From Desulfosarcina alkanivorans (GTDB taxonomy: Bacteria > Desulfobacterota > Desulfobacteria > Desulfobacterales > Desulfosarcinaceae), in contig NZ_AP021874.1 of assembly GCF_009688945.1 (NCBI RefSeq), positions 372,001-436,000 of the forward strand: DNA of 64,000 nt, given 5' to 3'. This document shows, piece after piece, positions 46,658 to 55,658 of this stretch (the stretch's first letter is position 1; each line of letters begins with the position of its first letter). Under the pieces are notes generated by a model. The model did not search any database. It saw nothing but the letters and a program-made list of their open reading frames with translations, and was not told the origin of the DNA. A program made the translations under genes and the position numbers.

Positions 46658-47182
46658 ATGAATGAGTTACAGAACGCCGCCACCGGCGGCAAGATCCAGG
46701 ACCGAACCCGAAACTCAGTCCTTCGGCAGATGGCCCTGCTGCAATCCATGTCCCTGGAGCAGCTCCGGGAAAAATGGCTCGACCTCTACGGCGAAGAGCC
46801 GCCCCAGTACAAAAAGCAATTCCTCATCAAGCGGCTGGCTTATCGCATCCAGGAGCTTTTCTACGGCGGGCTGTCCGAGCAGGCCAAGGTCCATCTCCAG
46901 CAGGCCGCCAAGGAGGACCCGGTCGCCACTGTCAATCGACGCATCCCAGAAGAGCGGAAATCGAACGAGGCGATCCTGCCCGGGACCAGACTGGTGCGGG
47001 TCTGGAACGACCGTCGCTATGAGGTGATCGTCCTTGCCGATTGCTACGAATTCGAAGGTCGCACCTTCCGGTCGCTCAGCGCGGTGGCCAGGGAGATCAC
47101 TGGAACGCGCTGGAACGGCAAAGTCTTTTTCGGACTGAAGAAGGTTTACGGCAGAAAAGCCGAGGGAGGTTCGGATGCTTGA
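46658..47182 (+). CDS. DUF2924 family protein
   Basis: The 174-residue protein carries the DUF2924 pattern: SLEQLREKWLDLYGEEPPQYKKQFLIKRLAYRIQELFYGGLS, then PGTRLVRVWNDRRYEVIVLADCYEFEGRTFRSLSAVAREITGTRWNGKVFFGL. The second part resembles a small DNA-binding RAMA-like fold (TRWNGxxFFGL). DUF2924 genes are regularly found before large serine recombinases and may assist them. ATG 46658 follows AAGGAG; the 3' end overlaps the recombinase start by eight bases. Confidence 0.85.
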   Translation: MNELQNAATGGKIQDRTRNSVLRQMALLQSMSLEQLREKWLDLYGEEPPQYKKQFLIKRLAYRIQELFYGGLSEQAKVHLQQAAKEDPVATVNRRIPEERKSNEAILPGTRLVRVWNDRRYEVIVLADCYEFEGRTFRSLSAVAREITGTRWNGKVFFGLKKVYGRKAEGGSDA

Positions 47183-48761
47183 TAACAGCAATGTCGCGCC
47201 GGGCAAAGACAAGACCCTGCGCTGTGCCATCTACACCCGCAAGAGCCACGAGGAAGGGCTCGAACAGGAGTTCAACTCGTTGGATGCGCAACGGGAATCG
47301 GCGGAACACTATATCGAAGCCCAGAGGATGCGTGGCTGGACGGCTCTGCCGGATCGCTATGACGATGGTGGTTTCTCGGGCGGGAACATGGAGCGTCCGG
47401 GGCTACGCCGCCTGCTGGCGGATATCGACGCCGGGAAGATTGACGTGATCGTGGTCTACAAGGTCGACCGCCTGTCCCGCTCGCTGCTGGACTTCATGAA
47501 GATGATTGACCTCTTCAACGAGAAGGGTGTCAGCTTCGTCTCGGTCACCCAGCACTTCAGCACCACCGACCCCACCGGCCGGATGTTTCTCGGCATCCTG
47601 ATTACCTTCGCCCAGTACGAGCGGGAGGTCATCGCCGAACGTATCCGGGACAAGGTGGCGGCAGCCAAGCGCCGGGGGAAATACTGCGGCGGCGTGCCCA
47701 TCATCGGATACGACGTCGACCGGGAAAATAAGAAGCTGCTGATCAACCCCGATGAAGCCAGAACGGTGCAGTACATCTTCCGCCGATTCATCCAGATCGG
47801 CTCGGCCAAGAAGCTGGGCCAAGAGCTGAACGAACAGGGTTACCGCACCAAGGCCTGGACCACCAAGAAAGGCAAAGTGCGCGAGGGCTCCGAATGGAAC
47901 ACCGCCCATATCTACCGGCTGCTGAACAACCGGATCTATATCGGCGAGATCGCCCACAAGGATCGCAGCTACCCTGGTGAGCACGAAGGGATCATCGACC
48001 GGGCGACATGGGACAAGGTTAAGGCCATTCTGGAGGACAACAAACCGGTCAAGGTTTCCATGGCCAGAACCAAAATGGTCGCCCCGCTGAAAGGCGTCAT
48101 CCGCTGCGGCCACTGCGGCTGCTCGATGGGACCGACCTACGCCCGCAAGAACGGCCGCCACTACACCTATTACATCTGCCAGAAAGACAGCAAGCGGACC
48201 GTGAGCCGATGCCCGCTCAAGCGGATTCCCGCCGGGGACATCGAGCAGGCGGTAATCGAGCAGTTGAGCGCCGTGTTCCGCACGCCGACGCTGGTGGCCA
48301 AGACCTACTTCGCGGCCCGGGACATCGAGCAGGTAGAGCGGGAGAGATTGTTCAAGCAGAAAGCCCAACTCGAGATGGAGCTGTCGCAGGCGCGGGAGCA
48401 GGCACTCGAACTGATGAAACCCGGCAGCGATCAGCCGGGCAAGACCGAGATGCTGACGACGGTCAATCGCCAGGCGGTCGAGCTCTCGAAACAACTGACG
48501 CACGTGAGCGAGCGCTGCAGAGCCTACCAGGGGAACAGCATCACGGAACAGGATGTGTCGGAGGCCTTCCAGAATGTCGAGGGCTTCTGGGAAGACCTTT
48601 TCCCGGTGGAGCGAAACCGGCTGATTCGCCTCCTGGTGGATAAGGTCGAGATCCGCGAGACCGGAATCGATATGGAGCTGCGCACCAACGGGCTGACAAC
48701 ACTCATCGCCGAGCTGGCTGGTCTGGCATGCGAAGTCACCGAACGGAGGGTAAGCCGATGA
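47175..48761 (+). CDS. Large serine recombinase (integrase)
   Basis: The 528-residue enzyme has the resolvase catalytic domain (~15-160; CAIYTRKSHEEGLEQEFNSLDAQRE with nucleophile Ser24, and DRLSRS at 98-103), the recombinase domain (~165-290), a zinc ribbon (~311-360; RCGHCGCSM and a later Cys pair) and a coiled coil (~380-450). Large serine recombinases integrate and excise phages at short att sites. It ends the prophage, so it is the best candidate for the integrase, with attR expected within ~850 bases downstream. It is translationally coupled to DUF2924 and to the small downstream gene. Confidence 0.93.
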   Translation: MLDNSNVAPGKDKTLRCAIYTRKSHEEGLEQEFNSLDAQRESAEHYIEAQRMRGWTALPDRYDDGGFSGGNMERPGLRRLLADIDAGKIDVIVVYKVDRLSRSLLDFMKMIDLFNEKGVSFVSVTQHFSTTDPTGRMFLGILITFAQYEREVIAERIRDKVAAAKRRGKYCGGVPIIGYDVDRENKKLLINPDEARTVQYIFRRFIQIGSAKKLGQELNEQGYRTKAWTTKKGKVREGSEWNTAHIYRLLNNRIYIGEIAHKDRSYPGEHEGIIDRATWDKVKAILEDNKPVKVSMARTKMVAPLKGVIRCGHCGCSMGPTYARKNGRHYTYYICQKDSKRTVSRCPLKRIPAGDIEQAVIEQLSAVFRTPTLVAKTYFAARDIEQVERERLFKQKAQLEMELSQAREQALELMKPGSDQPGKTEMLTTVNRQAVELSKQLTHVSERCRAYQGNSITEQDVSEAFQNVEGFWEDLFPVERNRLIRLLVDKVEIRETGIDMELRTNGLTTLIAELAGLACEVTERRVSR

Positions 48762-49180
48762 AAATGAAGCCGACCATTACTGTTGCCGACAACGGCAACC
48801 TGCAGATCCACATCCCGATGCTGATCCGGCGCATGCGCGGCCGCAAGACGGTCATCGCTCCCCAGGCCCTGGATGGAGAAATCACCGGAGCGCAGGAACC
48901 GGTGCAGTCCGCCATCCTCCAGGCATTGGGAAGGGCCTTTTCCTGGGCCGACATCCTCGAATCCGGCCAGATCAAGTCCATCAGCGAGCTTGCCCGTACC
49001 CTCGACGTCGATGGCTCGTATGTGGCCCGCATCCTCAAGCTGACGACTCTGGCCCCCGACATCGTCGAAGCCCTGATCAACGGCGAGGAACCCAATGGGC
49101 TCTCGCTGGCCAAGCTGACCCAGACCTTCCCCGAGGACTGGACCGAGCAGCGCCGCCAGTTCGGCTTCGCCACCGACTGA
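48758..49180 (+). CDS. Small helix-turn-helix partner of the serine recombinase
   Basis: The 140-residue protein has a beta start (KPTITVADNGNLQIHIPMLIRRMRGRKTVIAP) and a ParB-like helix-turn-helix (SISELARTLDVDGSYVARILKLTTLAPDIVEALING). It overlaps the recombinase stop (ATGA), with GGAGGG upstream of ATG 48758. Genes of this type regularly follow DUF2924-associated recombinases and may be directionality or site-recognition factors. A rho-independent terminator follows. Confidence 0.8.
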   Translation: MKMKPTITVADNGNLQIHIPMLIRRMRGRKTVIAPQALDGEITGAQEPVQSAILQALGRAFSWADILESGQIKSISELARTLDVDGSYVARILKLTTLAPDIVEALINGEEPNGLSLAKLTQTFPEDWTEQRRQFGFATD

Positions 49181-49206
49181 CGACCGGACCGGAGACCACC
49201 ACAGAG

Positions 49207-49232
49207 AGCCGACCATCAGCGTCGGCTTTTTT
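49207..49232 (+). terminator. Rho-independent terminator of the recombinase module
   Basis: AGCCGAC-(7)-GTCGGCT is a perfect 7-bp stem followed by six T on the plus strand, 27 bases after the last gene of the module. Confidence 0.88.
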
Positions 49233-49535
49233 ACTTTAGGGGGCAGGAAACCGGAGTTGACCACGCTTCTTTTCATGGCCGAAGCGGGCGATTTCGAAAA
49301 AAACGTCCGGTTGCGGCATCGAGCGATGACCTAAGACAACCGCCAAAAACGGCAACCAGCCGCAAACCCATATCAATCAAGGATGTAGCTTTCCGGACGA
49401 GCTTCGGACTTGGTCCGGAGAAAACAGAGAATTAGGGGCCAAACAGAGAAAGAAAGGCTGGAAGATGGGGAGAATCGATGGTGCGGAGAGGTGCTTTGGA
49501 AAGATGTGAAACGGGCGCAAACCCTTTAGAAACAA
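49233..49535. other. Non-coding prophage end region
   Basis: About 300 bases with no credible gene. It contains the inverted repeat TCCGGAC (49392-49398) and GTCCGGA (49413-49419) with 14 bases between, which has the size and symmetry of a serine recombinase half-site pair. The prophage attachment junction should be here or at the tmRNA fragment; the crossover base cannot be placed without the other end. Confidence 0.4.
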
Positions 49536-49587
49536 GGGGAAAAAGAAAACCCGTCACCCCGGAGAATGACACCAGAGAGACGGGTTT
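49536..49587 (-). terminator. Terminator downstream of the tmRNA 3' fragment
   Basis: AAACCCGTC (49547-49555) pairs with GACGGGTTT (49579-49587) around a 23-base loop. On the minus strand it is followed by TTCTTTTT. It sits 13 bases past the tmRNA CCA end and would be its natural terminator. Confidence 0.65.
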
Positions 49588-49599
49588 GTCTTTTGTAAA

Positions 49600-49677
49600 T
49601 GGTGGAGGCGGCGGGAGTCGAACCCGCGTCCGAAAAGTGCCTGTTCAGACATGGTAGATTCCGGTTCCGGCTGACCA
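49600..49677 (-). ncRNA. ssrA: tmRNA (ssrA) 3' fragment
   Basis: On the minus strand the sequence ends in the tRNA-like 3' part of tmRNA: a T arm GCGGG-TTCGACT-CCCGC (49627-49611), an acceptor strand and an encoded CCA ending at 49600. Only ~78 bases are present because the plsB stop codon lies at 49680-49678. No tag-peptide reading frame, 5' acceptor strand or pseudoknots are visible on either side. It is therefore a fragment, most simply a by-product of integration into ssrA, although its orientation (plsB where the 5' part should be) does not fit a simple insertion. Confidence 0.75.
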
Positions 49678-52290
49678 CTATCGTGAAATCAGGTTCTGGT
49701 AGCCCTCCAAAACCTCGTTCCACCGGCGCACATTTCCCTCATCCTCGGAGCCCCTTACCCCGTTTTTCGTAAAGAAGGCGATGGCATTGTCGTAGTTGGC
49801 CTTGGAGATGGACTCCTTGAGCCGGATTTCGCCCTGGCGGTGCATGCGGTTGCCGATGGCCAGCATCTTTTTGAGCATTTTGGGCTTGTCGTGGTGGTTG
49901 CGGCGGTTCTTGGCAAAATAGACCAGTGCCGTGCGGTAGGATTCCAGGAAGGGTTCGACATACCCGGCAAAGAAAACCAGCTTGCGAAAGCCTTCCGAAG
50001 AGAGGTTGTAGGTGTCCGGCATGACCGGGTGGGGAACCAGGATGGCATTGTCGATTAAGGCTTTGACGGTTTTGCGGACGATATAGGCCGGGGGATGGTC
50101 CGGGTCGGGATTGAATTCCTCGCCGAACAGGTCCTGGAGGCGCCGATAGGTGTCGTGCAGGTCCGCCGCCGAAAATTGAAAGGCGTCCTTTTCCAGTATG
50201 GCCAGGGCCGTGAAGGCCGGCGGGATGAAGTGGCAGATGCTGATGTTCTTGTAGTAGTCCAGCGCATTGCGACGGTTCTCAACGATGCGGTAGGCATCCT
50301 GGCGAACCTGGCCTTTGGTTTTGTCATCCACCCGCTGGATGAATTTGCGCCGCTGGTAATGAAACAGGGCACCCTGCACGGCGGGCGGGTGACCGTCGGC
50401 AAGGGTGCCGGCGATGCACGATCCCTGGGCACAGAACAGGTTCATGGCGGCCTCGACGCGAAAGTTCAATTCCTTGCGGGAAACCAGCTCCCTTCCGCCC
50501 GACAGCAGTGCGCCGGCGACCAGGGACTGGGGCGTGACCACGGTCTGCCGGTCGATGGCGTTCATCACCCGGGCGCCGATATCCCGGCACAGACTGTTTT
50601 GCTGCTTCGAGGACAGCACGGCGCCGGTCAGCGCCTGTTCGGCCAATACGTCGCTCAGGGGCAGCGGCCGTCCGAAATTCAGGTGCACCTTGCCGTAGCG
50701 GTTTTTGAGCAGGCGTTTGGCCTTGAGCATCTGCCGGAAGTTCTCAGGCGATTTCTTGCCCCCGCTGATTTCATGCAGATAGGATCCTTCATCCGGGATG
50801 CGGTCGTAGGCGATGAACACCGGCACAAAGATCAGGTCCCGGCAGGCCCCGGCAAAATAGGCGTGCAGCAGGATGGAGAGCATGCCCAGCTGGGGATGTA
50901 GCAGCTTGCCGCTGCGGCTGCGTGTGCCTTCGATGTAGACGGCGAGGTTGAAGCCTTCCTTGAGCACCTGGAAGATATAGGCGGAAAACACCTTGGCGTA
51001 GAACACGGCGCCCTTGAAGCTCCGGCGGACAAAAAAGGCCCCCACCCGCCGGAACAGCGGCGCCATGGGCCAGAAGGCCAGGTTCTTTCCGGCAAACACA
51101 TGGGGGCAGGGCATGTGGTTGTCGTAAAGGGTAAAGGAGAGCAGCAGCGAGTCCATATGGCTTTTATGGGCGGGCATGAAAACGATCGGGCCTTTACGGG
51201 CGCTTCGCTTGATGTCCGACAGCGCCTCGCTGCTGAAGCTGACCGACTCGAACAGGGTCGCCAGCAATCGCTGGGTGACCCGGTGGATGATATTGATGAA
51301 AGCGGGGCTGTAGTTGGCGGCAATCTCGTCCACATAGCCCATGGCCTCGCGATGGGCCCGGAAGGTCGTCATCTTGCGGCGTCTGGCATAGCTGCCCATG
51401 AACTGGCGCAACTCCTCAGCGGTGAGGATTTCCTGCTTGATCTCCTCCGGCGGTTTGATGGAGGGGCCGGTGATGCTTTTTCTGTGGGCGTTGATCTGGC
51501 TGAGCAGATCCCGTCGCAGCTTCAGGGCCAGGTACTCGGAGCTGCGCTCCCGGTTGTCCCTCGAGTCCAGGAACTGTTTGAGGTTGATCGGGTCGGACAC
51601 CTCGATAAAGATGTTGCCCGGTTTCCTGAACAGGGTGGCCAGGCGCCGTAATTTCCCCGGTTTTTGCGGTGAACCGAAAAAAATGTCCGTCAGGGTGGGC
51701 CAGGTGGACGCCGGGTGGTTGCTGAAAAACATCAACTGCGGGATGATGCAGATGGGCCGGTCCAGGGTCCGCTGGAGGTCGACCAGGTGGCGGATGGGGT
51801 CGGTCTTGGACTTGATGAACCGGCGGTAGAAATCGCGTTTTTCCACCAGCGGCAGAAACGCCGTGGTGCCCCTGTCGATTTCGTCCCGGATGAACCCGCT
51901 GCGGTAAGGATCCCGGAACGAAAAATGGCGCAGGAAGAATCGCATCTGGGCGATGGCGATGCGCAGCATCCGGCCCACGGGCTGCCAGACCCTGACGCTG
52001 CAGTCCAGGCCCAGCCGGGGGCAGGGCAGTCCGGCCTGCATGTAACGGGTGTAATAGCACAGGAATTCGAAGTAGCTTTTGGTTTTGGAGGCGTAGACGA
52101 TGACGGCGTTGTCGGGAAGCCCGCCGAGGGTCGTTTTCAGTTCCGGGTTCAGACCGATGCCTGAGAAGAGGCGGCGCAGAATGAACATGGAGAAAATGCC
52201 GGTCCGCGGGGGCAGCCAGCAGGTGAAAAGGTTTTCCGTTCCTGATGACACGTGGTGTATGAATCTGCTGAGGCGGGATGATTTATTCAT
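49678..52290 (-). CDS. plsB: Glycerol-3-phosphate 1-O-acyltransferase
   Basis: From ATG 52290 the protein has 870 residues, near the usual ~800 of PlsB. The acyltransferase core shows PAHKSHMDSLLLS (His-x4-Asp), NLAFWPMAPLFRRVGAFFVRR, YIEGTRSRSGK and LIFVPVFIAYDRIPDEGSY, which are the four PlsB blocks. It transfers a fatty acyl group to position 1 of glycerol-3-phosphate at the inner membrane, the first step of phospholipid synthesis. It is the first gene clearly outside the prophage and ends directly at the tmRNA fragment. No promoter was recognised upstream. Confidence 0.93.
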   Translation of the reverse strand: MNKSSRLSRFIHHVSSGTENLFTCWLPPRTGIFSMFILRRLFSGIGLNPELKTTLGGLPDNAVIVYASKTKSYFEFLCYYTRYMQAGLPCPRLGLDCSVRVWQPVGRMLRIAIAQMRFFLRHFSFRDPYRSGFIRDEIDRGTTAFLPLVEKRDFYRRFIKSKTDPIRHLVDLQRTLDRPICIIPQLMFFSNHPASTWPTLTDIFFGSPQKPGKLRRLATLFRKPGNIFIEVSDPINLKQFLDSRDNRERSSEYLALKLRRDLLSQINAHRKSITGPSIKPPEEIKQEILTAEELRQFMGSYARRRKMTTFRAHREAMGYVDEIAANYSPAFINIIHRVTQRLLATLFESVSFSSEALSDIKRSARKGPIVFMPAHKSHMDSLLLSFTLYDNHMPCPHVFAGKNLAFWPMAPLFRRVGAFFVRRSFKGAVFYAKVFSAYIFQVLKEGFNLAVYIEGTRSRSGKLLHPQLGMLSILLHAYFAGACRDLIFVPVFIAYDRIPDEGSYLHEISGGKKSPENFRQMLKAKRLLKNRYGKVHLNFGRPLPLSDVLAEQALTGAVLSSKQQNSLCRDIGARVMNAIDRQTVVTPQSLVAGALLSGGRELVSRKELNFRVEAAMNLFCAQGSCIAGTLADGHPPAVQGALFHYQRRKFIQRVDDKTKGQVRQDAYRIVENRRNALDYYKNISICHFIPPAFTALAILEKDAFQFSAADLHDTYRRLQDLFGEEFNPDPDHPPAYIVRKTVKALIDNAILVPHPVMPDTYNLSSEGFRKLVFFAGYVEPFLESYRTALVYFAKNRRNHHDKPKMLKKMLAIGNRMHRQGEIRLKESISKANYDNAIAFFTKNGVRGSEDEGNVRRWNEVLEGYQNLISR

Positions 52291-52764
52291 GGGCGCGGTT
52301 ATATCAAATCTACAGAAAAAGGCCACTGTCTAAGTGCGGGTGAAAAATGATTACTTTCGGGAACAATGATCATCCCCCTGCAGGTGCCGCCCTGAGACCC
52401 TGTATCGCGCCTGAAAACCGGGTTTTTGGGGCCAGGTCTCGGGCAGTACCGGTGGCTGCAGGCATTACCAAAGAATCCGGGAGCCGGAATTCAGCATCCG
52501 GAAGCGGGGGGCATCGGATCATTTCTTCTCATATTCTCAGGCGCAGCAGGGACATCCTGATGCTTCCGGCTTCTCATATGAAACGTCCTCGCTTTCAAGT
52601 TGCCGGGTAACGCCTGGAGCGCAACTTTGCTGACAGCGCGTTTCATCGGTGTTTAAACCGGCCGACGGCCGGGGGGCACTGAATCCGGCCTTCTGCTGCC
52701 TGGGCGATCATCGATCAGGCGGCTGCCGCCCTTTGCTTGGGCAAAACAGCGCCCGGCCCCTGGG
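52291..52764. other. Non-coding gap between plsB and the AlgX-like gene
   Basis: I see no supported gene here. An 87-codon plus-strand frame exists but has no ribosome site, unnatural composition and no family resemblance. No clear promoter or terminator was found. Confidence 0.5.
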
Positions 52765-55650
52765 TCAGGATCCGTTACGTTCTCCGGGCACCGGCCGCAA
52801 GAACGGTTCCAGGGGCATGCGCAGGTCCGTGTTGTCGCGAACCGGGTTGGATGTATCCGGGTGGGCCCCGTACAGGTAGCGCACGGAAAAGTTTTGTGGC
52901 ACCTCGTCTTCCAGCCGGATATGGATGGTGCGGCCATCGCCGCGGGATACGGCGGCAATGGGCAGCCGCCGGCCGCCGGCGTAAACGTCGAAGCCGGTGA
53001 TGTCCGACCAGGGCGTGAAGTCGGTGCCGCCGCGGTGCCGGATGGCGACCCGGATGGTCCGGTCCGACGCCCTGGTGACATCCGCCACGGCAGGGCCGCG
53101 GTGGAAGGCGGCTTTGTCCAGCAGGTAGAGGATGGTCCGGGCCGTCCGGGCACCCAGGACGGCGTAGGATGCCGGCGCCAGATGCTGGCGTCCGCGGTTC
53201 TCCAGGTCGATGGACAGGGCTGCCAGGTGGCATTCCTCGATGGTCTCCAGGGCATCCATCTGGGCATCCCGGATCCATTGGCAGGTGACGTCCCTGCCGG
53301 TGGGCCGCCTGACCAGAGGGATCATCAGAAAGGGAAGCTGGGGGCGGGACGACCCGTTTTCGATGTCGGCGCGGACCTGATCGTCCACCAGGCGTTCAAG
53401 GGCCGTCCGGTACTCCTCCCGTGACACGGTTCCCCGGGCCGCATCGGCTTCGCCCTGCATCCACACCACGTATTCCACCGCCCCGCCGGTGGTGTTGACC
53501 CCGTCTACGAACTGCCGGTAAATGCTGCCGGGCCCGGTGTCCAGCCAGAAGCCGCTGCCCCATTCCGCCTTGGCGGTCAGGCCGGTGCCGTTGACCGAAT
53601 AGTCCAGCAGCCCCACGGGGATCCTCAACGCCGAGGCCAGTCGATTGCCGGCTGCAAGTGCGCCGTTGCCCGCGTTCTCGGGCGTGACCCACCGGCCGTT
53701 GCGGTGAAGCATGACCAGGGGGGAGGGGCGGTGGTCGCGCCCCGTATGGAACCACTCGCGCATGTTGGACTGGCCGATGCAGGCGACCAGCATGCCGACC
53801 CCCCATGGGTTGCGGCCTTTTTTGACCACCCACGGGGTGATGCCGCTGCGAACCTGCAGCCGGTACCATCCCCCCTGGGGGACCTGGTGCAGAATGCCGG
53901 TAAAGAGCCCGTTTTCCGGTGAACCGTCCACCACGGTCCAAGGCACCACCACCCTGTCGCTGCCGGCATCGACCACCCGGGCCTGGACCGGACCCGTTAC
54001 GCCGGCATAGGTCCCGCTGACAACGATGTCCGCCTCTTTTCCCCGGCGCTGAAAGATGCGGCCCGCTTCGATATCGGTCAGGGCGAGGTCGGGCATTTCC
54101 TCGGTGGGATGGGACACGGTGCGGGCCTCCGCGTCGAAAGCCGGAACGGCGGCCGGTGGTGCCTCCGTCACTATTTCCATCCCGCTGTAGATATCCCCGC
54201 TGATCACCGTTTCTTCCGGAACCGCCGGTGCTGGCGGCGGGTGTTTGCCGTAAAAACTCAACAATTCGGCTTTTTCCAGGGTGAACACGCCCGGGTGCCG
54301 GCTGGGGTTGATCTGCAATTCCACCGAATCGTCGAACGGCAGGGGAACGATCAGGTGGCGGGTCTCCCGGTTCAACGCCCTATGGGTCCATCCGGCCCGG
54401 TCCGGCAGGGTCCTGACGGTAATCGTGCCCTGGTGGGTGGGCGGAAACGTCAGTTTGACCATCCTGAATACACCAGGGGTCGACCCGTCCACCGACGGCA
54501 GCCTGAAAAAAGCAGCCTCGCCCGAGGATCGGATCTGGAGCCCGCCGGGGGTGACGTCCAGTGCACACTGGGTCACCGGCGAGGCCTGGTCCATGGCCAG
54601 GTCCCGCGCGACCACGCCGCGCATCCGCGGGGATGCCGCGGCATAAAGGGCCTCCAGGTCCAGGTGAAGCCGATCGAGCCCGGTTTCACCGCTTTCCAGA
54701 ACGACCAGGTCACTGTTGCCGGCCATGACATTCTGCCCGAAGGTGGGTTCCCGGGTCGCATCGATGATCGTCATGGCGTTAAAGGCGTGGGTGATAAACG
54801 GCAGCAGTCGATTCAGACAGTGGTCGCCGTAGACCACGGCCACCGGACCGGTGACGGCGTGGGGGCCGGCGGCAGGGCCCGCCAGCGGCGCTTTCTCGCG
54901 GGGCTGTTGGCCCAGGAGAAGGCGGTAGAGGTCATCGTCCGCAGGCGGACAGGGTGTCGTCGGGCGCGCGGCCGATGCCGGTTTGGCCGAATCCAGGGCG
55001 GCCAGGAGCTGTTCGGCGGCCGCCGCGGCGCCACCGCAGGTCCACAGCAGGGAGTGCCTGCCATAGACCTCGATGCCGCTGAGTTTGGCCTTTTTCAAGG
55101 CCGGTCCCAGCCTGACCAGCCCCGTCATGGGGTGACGCCCATGGGCGTCGAGCAGGGCCCGGTAAAACGGGTCGGGTATCCCCGGGTCCCCGGCGGCCAG
55201 ATACTCCGGGTAGATGGCGGCCTTGCCGGGAACCACGGTGAACAGGAAGCGGCGTCCCGTGGCGGTGATCATTTTTTCGACGGCGTGAAGCTTCAGCAAT
55301 TGCCCGTTGGCCGCCTGTCGGGCGTCTCCGGGCGGCGACGCCGCCGGGATGGGTCTACCGGGGTAGAGCCAGCCGTGAATGCCGATGTGCACGGCCGTTT
55401 CGGTGGCGGAGAACAGGTGGTAGTTCAGCCAGTTGTGAAATATTTTAAGTGATTTTCCGGCGGGAATGGACTCCCGGAACCACCCTTCGACCGCCTGGTA
55501 ATAGTCCCGGTCGGCCCACATGGCGGACTCGGGGCGGGGAAAGCCCTGGCGGACGGTATTGTCCCCATTGGCGTGGAGGCGGTCCACCAGCCAGAGGCCC
55601 ACCGGTGCCGTCAGCAGGATGACAAAGCATATGGAGAAAAGTTTTTTCAC
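52765..55650 (-). CDS. AlgX/AlgJ-like acetyltransferase fused to a sialate O-acetylesterase-type domain
   Basis: The protein has 961 residues from GTG 55650, placed 9 bases after the MBOAT stop; an ATG at 55716 would overlap that gene by 58 bases. A membrane anchor (KLFSICFVILLTAPVGLWLV) is followed by an AlgJ/AlgX-like region (~30-340; YYQAVEGWFRESIPAGKSLKIFHNWLNYHLF, GIHGWLYPG). Residues ~610-870 resemble the SASA/SGNH esterase family: CIGQSNM with the nucleophile Ser, and VVWMQGEADA. It probably works with the MBOAT protein to add or remove acetyl groups on an exported polysaccharide. Carrying transfer-type and esterase-type domains in one chain is unusual. Confidence 0.75.
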   Translation of the reverse strand: MKKLFSICFVILLTAPVGLWLVDRLHANGDNTVRQGFPRPESAMWADRDYYQAVEGWFRESIPAGKSLKIFHNWLNYHLFSATETAVHIGIHGWLYPGRPIPAASPPGDARQAANGQLLKLHAVEKMITATGRRFLFTVVPGKAAIYPEYLAAGDPGIPDPFYRALLDAHGRHPMTGLVRLGPALKKAKLSGIEVYGRHSLLWTCGGAAAAAEQLLAALDSAKPASAARPTTPCPPADDDLYRLLLGQQPREKAPLAGPAAGPHAVTGPVAVVYGDHCLNRLLPFITHAFNAMTIIDATREPTFGQNVMAGNSDLVVLESGETGLDRLHLDLEALYAAASPRMRGVVARDLAMDQASPVTQCALDVTPGGLQIRSSGEAAFFRLPSVDGSTPGVFRMVKLTFPPTHQGTITVRTLPDRAGWTHRALNRETRHLIVPLPFDDSVELQINPSRHPGVFTLEKAELLSFYGKHPPPAPAVPEETVISGDIYSGMEIVTEAPPAAVPAFDAEARTVSHPTEEMPDLALTDIEAGRIFQRRGKEADIVVSGTYAGVTGPVQARVVDAGSDRVVVPWTVVDGSPENGLFTGILHQVPQGGWYRLQVRSGITPWVVKKGRNPWGVGMLVACIGQSNMREWFHTGRDHRPSPLVMLHRNGRWVTPENAGNGALAAGNRLASALRIPVGLLDYSVNGTGLTAKAEWGSGFWLDTGPGSIYRQFVDGVNTTGGAVEYVVWMQGEADAARGTVSREEYRTALERLVDDQVRADIENGSSRPQLPFLMIPLVRRPTGRDVTCQWIRDAQMDALETIEECHLAALSIDLENRGRQHLAPASYAVLGARTARTILYLLDKAAFHRGPAVADVTRASDRTIRVAIRHRGGTDFTPWSDITGFDVYAGGRRLPIAAVSRGDGRTIHIRLEDEVPQNFSVRYLYGAHPDTSNPVRDNTDLRMPLEPFLRPVPGERNGS

Positions 55651-55658
55651 CGTATCGA

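Larger units (their letters stand above)
1..49600. mobile_element. Contractile-tailed prophage, right-hand part
   Basis: A contiguous set of virion, replication, regulatory and recombinase genes runs from the left window edge to a tmRNA 3' fragment at about 49,600, where chromosomal housekeeping genes begin. Head (terminase, portal, minor head protein, protease/scaffold, capsid) and tail (sheath, tube, tape measure, gpD-like hub, gpV spike, PAAR tip) genes lie on the minus strand. The baseplate wedge genes and the left end are presumably outside the window. No frameshift or stop was seen in a recognisable structural gene, so it could be intact. The right boundary is inferred from gene content and the tmRNA fragment; I did not find a matching left attachment site. 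Confidence 0.88.

Noticed and set aside
49600..49677. Acceptor half of a two-piece (permuted) tmRNA
   Set aside because: The 420 bases downstream contain no tag-peptide reading frame or 5' acceptor strand, which a permuted gene would have.
49600..49677. Complete tRNA gene
   Set aside because: The T arm and CCA are present, but no matching 5' acceptor strand, D arm or anticodon arm can be folded from the preceding bases.
52347..52610. 87-codon plus-strand frame upstream of plsB
   Set aside because: No ribosome site, low-complexity composition and no family resemblance.
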